64,000 bases of DNA from Bagarius yarrelli (lineage: Eukaryota > Chordata > Actinopteri > Siluriformes > Sisoridae): assembly GCA_005784505.1 (NCBI GenBank), contig VCAZ01000020.1:1707392-1771391 (forward strand), read 5' to 3'. The position numbers and the translations under genes were made by a program. The notes under the pieces were generated by a model, which searched no databases, was not told the origin of the DNA, and saw only the letters and a list, made by a program, of their open reading frames with translations. How positions within the stretch are numbered: position 1 is the stretch's first letter; every line of letters begins with the position of its first letter. Positions 34,860 to 46,514 of the stretch are shown here, in pieces.

Positions 34860-35850
34860 CTGTTCATCTTGAGCCTTAGTAGCATCCAACGCTAAAAGAG
34901 TTGGCATGTGCCATGCACTCATCTGAGTAACTATCTGAGTAAATTTTGTTCTTAATGTCTAACCATAGAAGTCAATGTGCCACAATGCAAGGGTTTTATT
35001 TAAAGTTTAAGGTTCTAGGTTGGTAATTAGAAGATCTGGATTCAAGCTGAATATTTCCAAGCTGCTATTGTTTGGTCCCTTAACAAAAGTTATAGCAAGC
35101 TAAGACAGCCAAAAAAGAATTTTAGCATGCTGTAATTTTTTAATACAGCTTAATATACTAAGCAAAGTCTTTCTTTTTATTCAAGAATAAAATATAAAAG
35201 CATCTGCAGTAATCTTCTCCAGACGAGAGCAATCTTCTGCAAAAAAACTACACTTTGAAACGATATCAGTCCATTACGCAGTAAGACGTTTGCTAAAGAC
35301 TTTTATCCTGTGATTATTTGTGAACTGATTTGATCAAATCTGAAGCATTTTTAGACTATCAGAGTGCATTTAGCTGCATTCTTCAGCGTCTGAATTACTG
35401 TTTCTTCCCCAGCCTTAATATAGTCTGTGCAACTTCTAGTAAGCATCGAATCACATTTATTTTAAACCAAATATAAAATCACTTTTAGCAAGTCGAAAGC
35501 TTTTTCAAGTGGTCATTTTATATTTTTAGACAGGTTAAAGATTTACTCGTCTGTAAGAAACGTTGAATACTGAATCATCTCGAGGTGATTTTCACACATC
35601 CCAATTTGCAAGTGATCTAAAAATAAGTCTGTTCAGAAGCACAAATCAGACAGAAATCAGATTTAGCTCACTCAGTCTGATTTTAAGAGTGACTGCACAT
35701 GAATGTATGTAAGCTAAATGTGGTTTATTTCAAAACCTCCACAGATTTAAACACTTTATACTAGGAACATCACTCAGTCTGCTTTGCAAACTGATAAGGA
35801 AAAAACTCTAGCTCTATAAAAAAAACTCAGTGGTATAGCCTGCAAAAAGT
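34860..35850. other. Intergenic DNA, no gene seen
   Basis: Unique AT-rich sequence without recognised exons or repeats. Confidence 0.4.
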
Positions 35851-35864
35851 TTGTAATACACAAC

Positions 35865-36096
35865 CGCTTATTCCCTAATTTGGGGTCACGGAGATCTGCT
35901 GGAGTCTATCACACACTTACACTTACTCCTATGGGCAATTTAGAATCACCAATCATTGTTACATACATGTTACATTACATACAAGCACGAGGAAAACATG
36001 CAAACTCCACACATAAAGGCCCTTGCCTGGGACTCGAACCCGGGACCTTCTTGCTGTGAGGCAATAGTGCTAACCACTAAGCCAGCGTGCTGCCCT
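35865..36096 (-). repeat. Family B SINE with internal deletion
   Basis: It has both ends (head with GGGTTCGAGTCCC box B, tail GACCCCAAATTAGGG) but lacks much of the middle between the CTGGAGTCTATC and CACTTACACTTACTCC blocks. Confidence 0.82.
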
Positions 36097-36314
36097 AAGA
36101 ACAGGTAAATAAGAAAAAAAAATATTGAAATATTCCGCCATGAAATCCCAGACATGCTTGCTGATATTGTGCTATATAGCTTCTCCCCGAACTTCTCACT
36201 ACCCTGTATCTTGCTCTCTGATTGGCTGTTGGTGATTGCTAATGTATTTTTTAATCAGAAGTAACAGCAGGTTGTAGGTCGCTGATAGGTCCAGATATTT
36301 AGTATGCCAAATAA

Positions 36315-36506
36315 TAATTGATTGGTGATTTTAAATTGCCCATAGGAGTGAGTGTGTGTGTGGCCCTGGGATGGACTGGTGACCTGTCCAGGGTGTACCC
36401 CTCCTGCCTTTTCCCCTTTCAGAGACAGCCAGGATAGACTCCAGCAGATCCCCATGACCCCAAATTAGGGAATAAGCGGGTAAAGAAAATAAATGAATGA
36501 ATGAAT
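36315..36506 (+). repeat. Family B SINE, 5' truncated
   Basis: Begins at TTGATTGGTGATTTTAAATTG and runs through GATGGACTGGTGACCTGTCC to AATAAGCGGG with an AATGAATG tail. Confidence 0.85.
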
Positions 36507-36840
36507 TTGGGGTTATTTTGCTAAACTTGTCAGCGAGTAAAAATCTGAGCCAAAATTGTGCAGTGTGAACACACCATTGATCAAGGTACTGGAAATAAAT
36601 CCACCAATCTTCCAGTCAACAGTCCTACATCTTAACCACTGATGCACATTCATAGCAGTAATTTTAACAGCTTGCTAATTAAAGCACTTAGAAACACTGG
36701 CGTCATTTCCAAGTTATTTTTTGATGTGTCTAAAAAAAAGTTACACACTAATATTTCGTTGGAAAAGAGAATTGGTCAAATCATTTTTAATACTTAATTT
36801 TGACCACAATAAAATTTTTACTGTCACTGAGTAGTCCAAA

Positions 36841-36864
36841 TATTATTATTATTATTATTATTAT
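36841..36864. repeat. (ATT)n microsatellite
   Basis: Short ATT array. Confidence 0.9.
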
Positions 36865-37914
36865 AACAGTATATAATATTATATTTTAGCGTACGTTTTC
36901 CCAAATCCCAGCATACAAATTTGTAATAATTGGCAGACCAACAAAAATGACAGGCAAAATATCATAATTCCATATGACAGCGTGTTAAGGGGCTACAGTT
37001 TGTTACCTCAAGAGTTCCCATTGTCTCTACTCTCAAATCTAACACATAGTCTAAGTAATAGACAGCCAATTGCCCAGCTTAAGTGTTCTGGGAGTTAGAC
37101 GAACACACTTTTTCTTGAACTAGCTGTCTGTGTTGTCGTAAACGATGTGATCGATAGCTCGAACCCACCATAAGGTTAAAGTGGCATCAATAGTTTCCTA
37201 CTAAACCTTCTTTAATTATATCTTAAAGTGTTTAAAGCTTAAGAAATGGCAAAGTCATTTTTTTTATTAATATGGTTTTTATTTTACACAAGATCGAAAA
37301 AGTCATTCATTTATTCGACTGTAGTATTTTTGGTCTTCTGTTGAACGTGCAGCTTCTACGAACACATATCTTTTATCTTAATTAAACTTTCTAGGTAGTG
37401 ACCATTCACGCAGTCGTTCATTTTCATGTTTCGAACTAAATCCTTGAAAAAAGCTATGAACTTCTTCATGTTCTACTATCTCCGCCAGCAAGCCTAACAA
37501 GCTCTGGCTTTCTAGCCACAGTTGGCTTCAGCCTGAGAGATCATGTCCCTTCCCCTTCATATATATTTATAAATCTGTCCAATTATCTAATGTTAGTCAT
37601 TTTCAAACTGCTCCCACTCTTGTCGTTATAAAGATAGAAGCACCCCGACTCCATAGTGACTGCCAGGCTGCTGAGATATGCAACACTCTCTAATCTGATG
37701 CTACGCTTTTTGCATTTTTTTTAACTTTCGACAACAAAAAGCACACTTTGCTAAACAACATTTATTGTGTACTAAAAATTGTTTAACGTATTTAAAATCT
37801 AAACAAAAAGCATTCAAACTAAGTAAACATTAATTGCATACTTGAGCTTGAAGAAGCTCAGAACTATTTTCAGCACGGGTGACGTCCTTTTCTGTAGAAG
37901 GTACACAATATTTC

Positions 37915-38045
37915 AATTGTGGTTAAGATTTGGGAAGATTATGGGTTTGATTCCCTGCACAACCAACTAGTTAACACTGCTGGGTCCCTGAACAAGGCCC
38001 TTAACCCCCAATTGCTCTGTTGTGTAAATGCCGTAAATGTAAATC
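37915..38045 (+). repeat. V-SINE copy with internal deletion
   Basis: GGTTTGATTCCCTGCAC and CTGAACAAGGCCCTTAACCC run straight to GCCGTAAATGTAAAT; the GTCGCTCTGG tail block is missing. Confidence 0.8.
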
Positions 38046-38099
38046 TATAAACAGATGAAAGCAGGTGGGCGGGGTTGGGAGTTGGTGTGGGTGTGAGGG

Positions 38100-38245
38100 G
38101 TGTTGTTATTAGGACGATTCTATTGGCCCATGCAATTTGAAGGCCTCCAGAGATCTTTTATTAGTTGTAACAGTGCAGAATGGGTGTGTTAGGGGGCCCA
38201 ACTTTGTATTATTTCACAGGGCCCAAAATTGCTAGCAGAATTTCT
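38100..38245. repeat. Unclassified dispersed repeat, second copy
   Basis: Matches 20695-20880 around GCCCAACTTTGTATT and AAAATTGCTAGCAG. Confidence 0.5.
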
Positions 38246-38380
38246 GAATAAGAAGTTTTGGCACCCACATGTACGGTTGTGCTCAGGCGACCCAGGTTCG
38301 ATTCTGGCTCCTTTCCGATCCCAACCTTCTCTCTTCCCTGTTTTATCTCTTTCTGCTCTATCAATAAAGGCAACAAAAAT
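38245..38380 (+). repeat. Family D SINE-like repeat, copy 2
   Basis: Box B-like CCAGGTTCGATTCTGG, then CTCTATCAATAAAGGCAAC. It shares its order with 28612-28775. Derivation from a tRNA is suggested only by the box B match. Confidence 0.45.
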
Positions 38381-38825
38381 GATTTCTAATTTATTTTTGC
38401 CAAGAAAAAACACAAGTTATTGTTAATACCATGTCTGTGTTTCAATAAATTAAAGTGTTATGACTGAAACAGCTGTTGTATCTACTTTAATTATTCATCT
38501 TCAGTTCGGCTGCTTTATCCTAGTCAGGGCCATAACGAGCCCAAAGTCTCTTTATGAGGCAGAAATCCATCGTCAATGGTGCCCCTAGATTCCTGTTTTT
38601 TGGGCAGACCAGGGTGAAACTCATTAAGGGCTTTTGCAGTTATAGCACATCTTCTTTAGTGTGCATTGTGAGATGCTTTACTTTGCCTTCCATCGCTATA
38701 AAGTGTAACTATTTAATTTATTGCATGCTTTCTGGTAAAAAACAATCTGGCTAATTACTGATTATTTCCCAGACAATGTTTTTTTGTTTCTCTGGAAATT
38801 ATTCTCAAACCAACCCTCTTTTTGT

Positions 38826-38915
38826 TATATGTGGCACCATGTTGTTTTATTTCACTATGTACTCTTTCTGCTATATATGGTTGTATAGTCAATCAATACT
38901 TTTCGACCAGACTTG
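38826..38915 (+). repeat. Family E LINE 3' end, decayed copy
   Basis: GTGGCACCATG, TTTCACTATGTACT and CTGCTATATATGGTTG parallel the copy at 23975-24268. Confidence 0.5.
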
Positions 38916-39002
38916 ATCTTTTACCTACAACCCTGTCACTAAAATCATCCTCCACATGATTTCTAAAAATAAAAGTGGATGGTAAGTGTGGTCAGTTGAG
39001 TG

Positions 39003-39027
39003 AGTTTTTTTTTTTTTTTTTTTTTTT
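39003..39027. repeat. Poly(T) tract
   Basis: A T homopolymer of about 20 bases. Confidence 0.9.
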
Positions 39028-39359
39028 GATTCTCAACTAATTTAATGACTTGACTCCATTCGTTTGTTATAGCAGGTGTGCAAAAGACAAAAAAAAAAAC
39101 ATCAGGAAGTATAAAAATAAAAATAAAAATTTCGGTTTCAGATAATAACCTCATCTTAATGTTAATTACGATTCTGTCCAGAATGTACTATTTTTTTTTG
39201 CATGACATAATTAAAATGTTCTTGTTCTTACCGCTAATAAATAATAAATAGTTTAAAGCAATCGCAGCAATTCATTTCAGTGCGTTACACTGTTCTGCCG
39301 TGTATGTTTTTTCCCACATTACGGTACACTTATCACTTCCTACACGCCCGCCCTGTTAG

Positions 39360-39620
39360 ACACTGTTACAGACACACACACACACACACACACACACTCT
39401 ATACAGAAAGCTTATTATTACTGTTTGCATATGTAAATAATTGATGACAACAATTAGCCCCAGCTTATTGTTTAGCTCGCACTGTTGTTCCGCTATTAAT
39501 CCTTAATCCCTGTACAAACCGAGCAGCTTTATTATGCATGCTCTCTTTATTAATTATGTATGTTTGTGACAAGTGGGATGAGTACATCATTAAATATTAT
39601 CCACTCTCTTAGGCTTTGTG
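39360..39620. promoter_or_regulatory. Candidate conserved non-coding element (homeodomain-motif rich)
   Basis: After a short (CA)n (39375-39398) there is repeat-free sequence dense in TAAT/ATTA and POU-like cores, such as CTATTAATCCTTAATCCCTG, TTATTATGCATGC and TTTATTAATTATG. This composition is typical of vertebrate developmental enhancers. Conservation is not tested. Confidence 0.35.
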
Positions 39621-39705
39621 TTTTACACTTTTGTATTTGGTGGTTAATAAGCATTAAGACTAATGTGAACAGGACAAGCCCTTTTATCTATTTCGGCTAC
39701 TGAAA

Positions 39706-39873
39706 CTGGACTGCTAATTGGAAGATCAGGGTTTGATTCCCAGCACCACCAAGTAGCCACTGCTGGGCCCCTGAGCAAGGCCCTTAAACTTAAATTGATT
39801 AGTTGTATAAAAGAGATAAATGTAAACCGCTCTGGATAAGGACGTCTGCCAAATGCTGTAAATGTAAAAATGA
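39706..39873 (+). repeat. V-SINE copy
   Basis: CTGCTAATTGGAAGATCAGG, GGTTTGATTCCCAGCACC, GCTCTGGATAAGGACGTCTG and CTGTAAATGTAAA. The box A part is eroded. Confidence 0.9.
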
Positions 39874-40079
39874 AGAAGTGGGGTTTTATTTCTGAGCGCT
39901 CCTATTCTAGTACTAAAATGCATTAAAAAAATTAAGCTTCCTTCGCATTTAAGCTTTTTTTTGTTCGTCATTTTAAAATGAAACTAATGTTGACATGCAC
40001 ACATATGCATGTAGCCGTCTATCCTATAAATATAGCCTGCAAATAGCCTACATTTAGACATAGAGCATCGGGCCTCCAT

Positions 40080-40301
40080 GTTGTTCCTTAGCAACAGGCG
40101 ACCTGTTTGCATGGCGACAGATGGTTAGTTAAGTTATTTTCGCTGGAAAAATAGAAGGGAGGGTATGCAAAAGGGCTGGGTAGAGCACTAAAAAAAAAAG
40201 AAAGAAAGGAAAAGAGACTTCAGGATCACAGTGATGTTTTTACTTAGCTGGGGAATTGGCAGCCTAGCAACACAATGTAAGTGAAGATGTCCCTTAGCAA
40301 C
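40080..40301. promoter_or_regulatory. Cluster of four RFX X-box-like motifs
   Basis: GTTCCTTAGCAAC (40083-40095), GTTTGCATGGCGAC (40105-40118, 12 of 14 positions of the X-box consensus), GGCAGCCTAGCAAC (40258-40271) and GTCCCTTAGCAAC (40289-40301) resemble the imperfect inverted repeat bound by RFX factors. Such clusters mark cilia-gene promoters or enhancers. No gene was recognised next to it, so the target is unknown. Confidence 0.4.
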
Positions 40302-40793
40302 CGAATGGTCATTGCCCTCGCTTACACACTTTTTGTCACGTAGTTACATGCAATAACATCTTGACAAATGAGTAGACCTTTAACTGGAACCTTTTTAACT
40401 TTCGTGATCTGCCGTGCGTCCTCTTTTTTAAACATACACGCAAACAGGTTATGGAGTCAAAAGATTGAAGATTGAAAGGTCGATTAGTGCCAGACGAATA
40501 TTCAGACGAACCTAAGATGTTTGGAAATAAATCAAACGAAAGAATTATTTCATTAAAGCTAGTGGTCAGTAAAAGGGGTATGAGTCCGAGGTTACTGCAA
40601 ATGAAAAAGTTTCTAGTTGTTATGAAGCCTAAAAAACTCAATATGTCTTATGCAATATCTATGTTACATTCAGCTCCGTCCTGCACAAAATCCATCCACG
40701 CATTGTCTTGTTCTGACCGCCAGCTTGTGTGTCTGAAGTCTGTTACATACAGCCACTTTCACTGGATACACAGGTAAGGTAAGAAAGAGAACT

Positions 40794-41165
40794 TCTTCTT
40801 CTTTTTCTCCTTTTTAGGGGTCGCCACAGCGAATCATCTGTCTCCACCTAACCCTATTCTCTAAATCCTCTTTACTCACACCCACTAACTTCATGTCCTC
40901 GTTTATCGCAACTATATACCTCCTTTTTGCTCTTCCTCTTTGCCTTCTGCCTGGGATTCACTGTCCTTCCTCTGTACATGTCCAAACAACCTTAATCTGG
41001 CTTTCCTGACTTTTTCCTTAAAACATCCAACATGAGTCGTCCCTCTGATGAACTCGATCCTAATCCTGTCCAACCTCATCACTTCCAAAGAAAACCTCAA
41101 CATCTTCAGCTCTGCTACTTCCAGCTTTGCCACCTGTCTCTTCCTCAGTAAGAGTAAGAGAACAC
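40794..41165 (-). mobile_element. Non-LTR retrotransposon 3' end (end of RT ORF)
   Basis: The minus-strand frame reads RQVAKLEVAELKMLRF, RLDRIRIEFIRGTTHVG and KARLRLFGHVQRKDSE, a signature of the C-terminal part of a fish LINE ORF2 (RTE/Rex3-like or related). The 3' end GCTGTGGCGACCCCTAAAAA with an AAG tail is characteristic of the same family. Everything upstream is lost. The clade name is tentative; the LINE identity is firm. Confidence 0.8.
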
Positions 41166-41266
41166 AAGCACAAAATCGAACCAATCAGCTGTGAGCAAAG
41201 TAATATAAACCCGACATGTCGAGGTTAAAGTTTTGAGTTTTTTGAAGAATCTTGTTAAGCTTAGAT

Positions 41267-41420
41267 CAGGGGTGGGCAATCTCGGTCCTGGATTTAAACT
41301 CTGTCCACCAGTCAAGATGTTATTAGGTATACCTGAAATTTACAGGTTGGTGTGTTGAGGCAAGTTGGAGTTAAACTTTGCAGGACACCAGCCCTCCAGG
41401 ACAGAGATTGCCCAACCCTG
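41267..41420. mobile_element. Short hAT-like MITE
   Basis: Terminal inverted repeats CAGGGGTGGGCAATCTCGG and its near complement CAGAGATTGCCCAACCCTG bound a 154-bp element rich in CCTCCAGGAC-type blocks common in fish. An exact 8-bp target duplication was not found, so hAT membership is inferred from the CAGGGGTG end. Confidence 0.65.
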
Positions 41421-41440
41421 AATGATGATAAGGAGAACAA

Positions 41441-41906
41441 TGTCAGGTCTTGGTTAGGCTTGCAGGGTAAGTTGCCCTGCTGGGCCACAGGAGGGCAACT
41501 GTGAGACTTTTGCTTCTCATTTTGTAGACCATGTGCTCCATGTTTGTTTATATTGTCTGTCTTGTCATGTTTTGTCATTGGTTGATTGTTTTCTTGTTGT
41601 GTTCAGGTGTTTTCTGTTTAGTTTGTTGTTTCCCCCAATTATTTTGTGTATTTATAACCCTGTGTTTTAGTTGTCTGTTTGTCTTGGTCTTGCTTTGTTG
41701 CATGTTCTGGTCCATGTTCTGGTTCATGTTCTGGTCCATGTTGTTGCCCATTTTTCAGGTTATGTGTTGCTAGTTTTTCATTACTTTTATTAGCGTATTA
41801 CATGTTTTAGTTTTTAATGTTCTTTGTTTTGTTTGGCTTTTGTTATTTATTTATTTATTTATTTATTTTTTAATTAGCATTTAAATGTATTTTCTGATTC
41901 GTGACA
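41441..41906 (+). mobile_element. Candidate solo LTR
   Basis: A 466-bp segment starts TGTCAGGTC and ends GATTCGTGACA. AACAA precedes and GACAA follows it, a 5-bp duplication with one mismatch. The internal text (GAGGGCAACTG, GTGTATTTATAACCCTGTG) resembles the fragments at 8896-9145 and 46515-46700. It is less certain than the LTR at 29061 because the duplication is imperfect. Confidence 0.5.
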
Positions 41907-42660
41907 GACAAGATGGAATAAAAGAACTTTTAGGTGATGGAGCCAATCCTCTGGATTTCTCCATGACCCTCTATGTCCGCATCTAAGATAAGTAATTATT
42001 AAGTCATGAATAATGTTTAGCTGTTTGAGATACCAGCATCATAAATACCCTTATATAAAATGTAACTTAATTTAACATGCCTATGTGCTCTTGCGGTTAT
42101 AGATTTGTTATAGATAAGGTTTTTTTTTAGGAATTAAAAAAAAAAAAAATGTGTGAGAAAGAATTCAGACAGATGTAAAGCTATACCGATGGGTGCAGTC
42201 CTAGATACTTATAGGAAAAAGGTCTAAAAGCTCCACATTAGAAATCCGTGCAGTGTTTCAGATTGCTTTAGTAAAAAGCCAGTAATAAAATCTAAAGTCT
42301 AAAAACAGCAGGAAGCCAGTGAATGGATACTAAAACTGAAGTAATATGAGACTTCTTACTATTCCTTCCCCAACCTGCTTAGTAATAAACTGACTGGAAA
42401 AAGTAAATATTTTATTAGATAAAAAAAAAAAGAATTTTAATCTTCCATTTTAAAAGTTGATTTTATGAACGGGACAGTAAAATGTACTCTTTGTATTTAA
42501 AAATAATAAAAAACACATTTAGAGAAAGTGCTATTGCTGAAAATAAACAGGTTAGGCAGTTTTTTAATATTTTAGATTTATCTCTAATTTTCCATTGGAA
42601 TAAAAATAGTCCTATATTGTTTTGAGCACATTGCACATGTCACATCTTCTTAAATTATAA
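41907..42660. other. Intergenic DNA, no gene seen
   Basis: AT-rich unique sequence with A-tracts. Confidence 0.4.
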
Positions 42661-42675
42661 TACGTTTTCTCTCTC

Positions 42676-42682
<7 letters not shown>

Positions 42683-42714
<32 letters not shown>
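42683..42714. repeat. (CA)n microsatellite
   Basis: CA array of about 30 bp. Confidence 0.95.
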
Positions 42715-42718
<4 letters not shown>

Positions 42719-42825
42719 CTCTATGTGGCACTGTAGTGATCACACCATGTGCTCTAGCAAGATGATTTAGCGATAGATTACAAGCCAAAAGAACATAGGG
42801 AAATCACAGCTTGAATTTGTGTGTG

Positions 42826-42879
42826 CGTGTGTGTGAGAGAGAGAGAGATAGACAGAGAGAGAAATGCAAAGGGAGAGAG

Positions 42880-42912
<33 letters not shown>

Positions 42913-42951
42913 AATGCAAAGGGAGAGAGAAAGAAAGAGAGAGAGAGAGAT
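42826..42951. repeat. (GA)n microsatellite with internal unit duplication
   Basis: The block AAATGCAAAGGGAGAGAG followed by a GA run occurs twice about 50 bp apart, showing duplication of a larger unit inside the array. Confidence 0.93.
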
Positions 42952-43111
42952 CCAGATTAGAAAGAGTGTACTGCTTTACTGATTGGCAGAGAGCAGGTTG
43001 GTGTCAGATCACGGAAAAAAGACAGAAAAAAAGACAGTGGGTCTGAAGGAGACAGAGAAAGCAAGTGGAAGCACAGCTAGGCATATGATGCTTTAATTAA
43101 TACTCTCTCTC

Positions 43112-43250
43112 CCACACACACACACACACACACACATACTCTCTCTTTTTGAGTGATACTAAGTAGAACCTGCTGCTGCTGCGTATATTCTCATTACACT
43201 CTGTAGATACACACACACTAATGCATGAGCACATACATAAATGGATCAAT

Positions 43251-43317
<67 letters not shown>
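43112..43317. repeat. (CA)n and (TA)n microsatellites
   Basis: A CA run at 43112-43137 and a TA run of about 60 bp at 43252-43317, with a short CA run between. Confidence 0.95.
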
Positions 43318-43321
<4 letters not shown>

Positions 43322-43559
43322 CAATTGGAGGAGATGTGAGTTCCTCTATGGGTTAAGAGAAAGGTTTTAAGCATATACACATGCTCGTGCGTGTTCTGAG
43401 TTCCATCCTTTTTCATTGTAGTCCCCAGTGGGTTAAGCAAAGTGTAATTCTCTCACTAGTCAAAGATCAGCTTCTTCCACAGCCCTCATTCCAAATGTAC
43501 ATTATAAGCTGTTAGCCTGCTATGACCTGAAATCCCGAAAGACATACCAAGGCACTGTG

Positions 43560-44265
43560 TGTGGGTGTACGTGCATGTTTTTTTTTTCTAGATTGGAGAA
43601 TCATTTAGGTGGTCCAACTAAGAAAAACTTTTTTTCATTTAAACTAAGAACTTAGTGCTTAGTATCTAGTTATAGAGATTAAAGATCAAACAATATTGAT
43701 TTTAGGGCCGATATCGATACCGGTTGCCTAATTACCGATATTTAGAGCCCGTATTTATTTATTGTTTTACTTCTTTGACGCAGTGTTAACAACAGAACTG
43801 AACAAAAAAGCTTTTTTTTTTATATCATTATCAATACTGTCATTTTACTCACAAACAAACACAATTAATTTTATTTGACATCGATATAAACAGACCTTTA
43901 GGTTTCTTCAAAATAAAAGACACAATTTTCTATATATGCTAAATGGTATTTTGTATAATCCTTATATCAGTAGTGACTTTTTAGTGAAACTTCTTGTATT
44001 GTTAGTGTTCTGGTAGTCCAGAATGTGATGTGATTGTGATTAAGTAAATTTTCTTTGCGGTTATTGTGCTGAGAATACCAGTTTGCCACTTCTGTGCTTT
44101 GCAAATGTAACAGGTACTTCTGTCTGCTTCAGCCAGGCATATTAGCTTGTGTGTGTGTGTTTTGTTTTGCTATATTTTAAGCTTTGTATTACAGTAAGGT
44201 AAAAGTGCCCATAGTTGTAGAAGCTTTAAAATAGTCATTTTCATAAAACTTACCGCAACATGTTT
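43560..44265. other. Intergenic DNA with a possible old hAT-like fragment
   Basis: GGGCCGATATCGATACCGG followed by ATTACCGATATT (about 43707-43743) is reminiscent of a CCGATATCGG-rich fish repeat. Too short to classify. No gene seen. Confidence 0.3.
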
Positions 44266-44269
44266 ACGG

Positions 44270-44402
44270 TAACTGGTACATGCCCTTATCTAAATATACT
44301 TACATTTGTTACATATTTTTATCCAACTGAGCAGTTGGGGGTTAAGGGCCCTACCTAGGTCCCAGCAGTGGCTTTTGATCAGCAGTCCAAGATCTTAACC
44401 AA
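44270..44402 (-). repeat. V-SINE copy, diverged
   Basis: CCAACTGAGCAGTTGGGGGT, TAAGGGCCCTACCTAGG and AGCAGTCCAAGATCTTAACC. Tail and head are partly lost. Confidence 0.75.
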
Positions 44403-44716
44403 TGAGTCTGCATTTTTTTAATTCATGCTAAAAGCATAATACAAATACAATTTTAAAACTGAAATTCATATAAAAAGAATAATTTATTAAATGCAAATAT
44501 TATACATTAATTTACTGAGGAAACAAAATAAAAACAAATACAAAAATAAATCCAACTTCACACTAATCAAACAAATTCATGACTGACCAAACTATAAACC
44601 GTAAGCTACACACGATTTTTGTATACACAAAGGACTAATCTATTACACACACTCACAGGGAATAATTTAAACACTTAACCCAAAGTGATTTACTTAAAGA
44701 CAAAACAACAGATTAA

Positions 44717-44900
44717 TATTTACATTTGTCTTATTTGAAAGATGCCCTTATCCAGAGTGACTTACATTTTTATCTTATTTATACAACTGAGCAATTAAGG
44801 GTTGAGGGCTTTGCTCAGGGGCGCAGCGGTGGTGGTGGCTTAGTGGAGCTGGGAATCGAACCCACAATCTTCGGATTGGTAGTCCAACCACTTCCGCCAC
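44717..44900 (-). repeat. V-SINE copy
   Basis: CTTATCCAGAGTGACTTACA, ACAACTGAGCAATTAAGGG, GGGAATCGAACCC and TGGTAGTCCAACCAC. Confidence 0.87.
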
Positions 44901-45189
44901 TTATACACATCAAATAAATCTAATAAAAAAAGGAGGCGAATAAACAAACACTACTTTCCTGATAAAATTGAAGAAAAAAGATTCGGTCGGGTCAAATGTT
45001 CACTGTCAGTGCGGTCGGTATTATGAATGGTAGCAGGAAGCTCTGGAAGCAATAGGATTCATTATGTCTGAAATTGAACACATAACTCCTTCACTGCCCC
45101 TTCACCTCACTACCAAATATCTCCAGCATAATTCCAGCAGATGCGGATGGCAGTAACTAAGCAACAGGCTAGAGAGCTAGTGTCTGTGT

Positions 45190-45231
45190 GTGTCTTTGTC
45201 TTTGTGTGTGTGTGTGTGTGTGTGTGTGTGA
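45190..45231. repeat. (TG)n microsatellite
   Basis: TG array with a TTTGTC interruption at its left side. Confidence 0.93.
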
Positions 45232-45717
45232 TAGAAAGAGCGATAGAACTGCAAGATAGAGAGGCGGTCTGATGTTTTTATTTTGGCAGTAACGTAGGCA
45301 TATCGTCGTCCCCTGTCGTACAAAATCATTCCAGCAGGCTTGGTTCACTAACAGCAGGTAATGCACATGATTATTATGGTATGCCATACATTTTTATCTT
45401 ATTTGTCTTTGGGTCCAAAGTTCATCATTCTGCATAAATAGTTGGGCTTGATAAACCATTTTTTACATTATTTTTTTTTCTTTTTAGATTCCACAGAAGA
45501 ATATTTATTCTGCTTTTTCGGAGTAGCAACCGTCTGCCAATATCATCCCAAGCCGCCCCGGATACCAGATTCCAGCAGTGTTGAGATATACAGGTTCTCA
45601 CGACACAGGTCGAAATAGTCGCACAAATTTGCTTCCCCATCTGAACAACCTCTCCCATTACAGCAAAACCTCTCCCATTACCAGAACAGAGCATCCTTTC
45701 ATTTTTTCGGAAAGTAT

Positions 45718-45906
45718 GAATCCGTTTACGGCATCTGGCAGATACCCTCATCCAGAGCGATTTACGTTTATATCTTATACAACTGAGCCATTGGGGGATA
45801 AAGGCCTTGCTCAGGGCAGCAGTGGCAAATTGGTGGTGCTGGAAATCTCACCCTGATCTTTCAATAAGCAGACTAACACTTTAACCACTGTACTACCACT
45901 TCCCCA
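45718..45906 (-). repeat. V-SINE copy
   Basis: GGCATCTGGCAGATACCCTC, ACAACTGAGCCATTGGGGG, AAGGCCTTGCTCAGGG and TTTAACCACTGTACTACCAC. Confidence 0.88.
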
Positions 45907-46125
45907 GAGTATGTTATGCATAGCACTCCAATCCTTTGTTTTATAGGATTGGGAACAAATTAACACTTTGTGTGACAGTAATTCTAGTGTATTCTTAATA
46001 TTATCCCTAACTGACTGTCTTTAGAAAAGACACATATACAAAACATGGATGCTCTGGAAACATATATAATTAATTTCAACCTAAACCTGTTGTGATGTCT
46101 TAACTTTCAGGGTGGGATCATATGG

Positions 46126-46428
46126 TTTTATCTTCTATACCCGCTTGTTTCCTAATTTGGGGTCACAGGGATCTGCTGGAGCCTATCCCAGCTGTCTCTG
46201 AAGGGGGAAAGGCAGGAGGGGTACACCTTGGATAGGTCGCCAGTCCATCAAAGGGCCACACACACACTCACACTCTATGGGCACACCTAGGGGAAAATTT
46301 AGAATCACCAATCCTATGGGAGGAAACTGGAGTACCGGGAGTAAACCCACGCAAGCATGGGGAGAACACAGAAAGGCCCCTGCCCAGGAATCAAACAGTG
46401 CCAAACACTAAGCCACCATGCTGCCCGA
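46126..46428 (-). repeat. Family B SINE, near full length
   Basis: Minus-strand landmarks from head (GGCAGCATGGTGGCTTAGTG) through GGTTTACTCCCGGTACTCC to GACCCCAAATTAGG and GCGGGTATAGAAG. Confidence 0.87.
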
Positions 46429-46514
46429 TATGGTTTACAATACAGGTATATTAGTACAGAGAGAGAAGAATACTTACTCAGATTATGGATCCCACTAAGG
46501 ACAATTTTATCCCA

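Noticed and set aside
40472..40777. 101-residue frame next to the X-box cluster
   Set aside because: Begins without an ATG, lacks an upstream acceptor in a usable frame and shows no familiar sequence.
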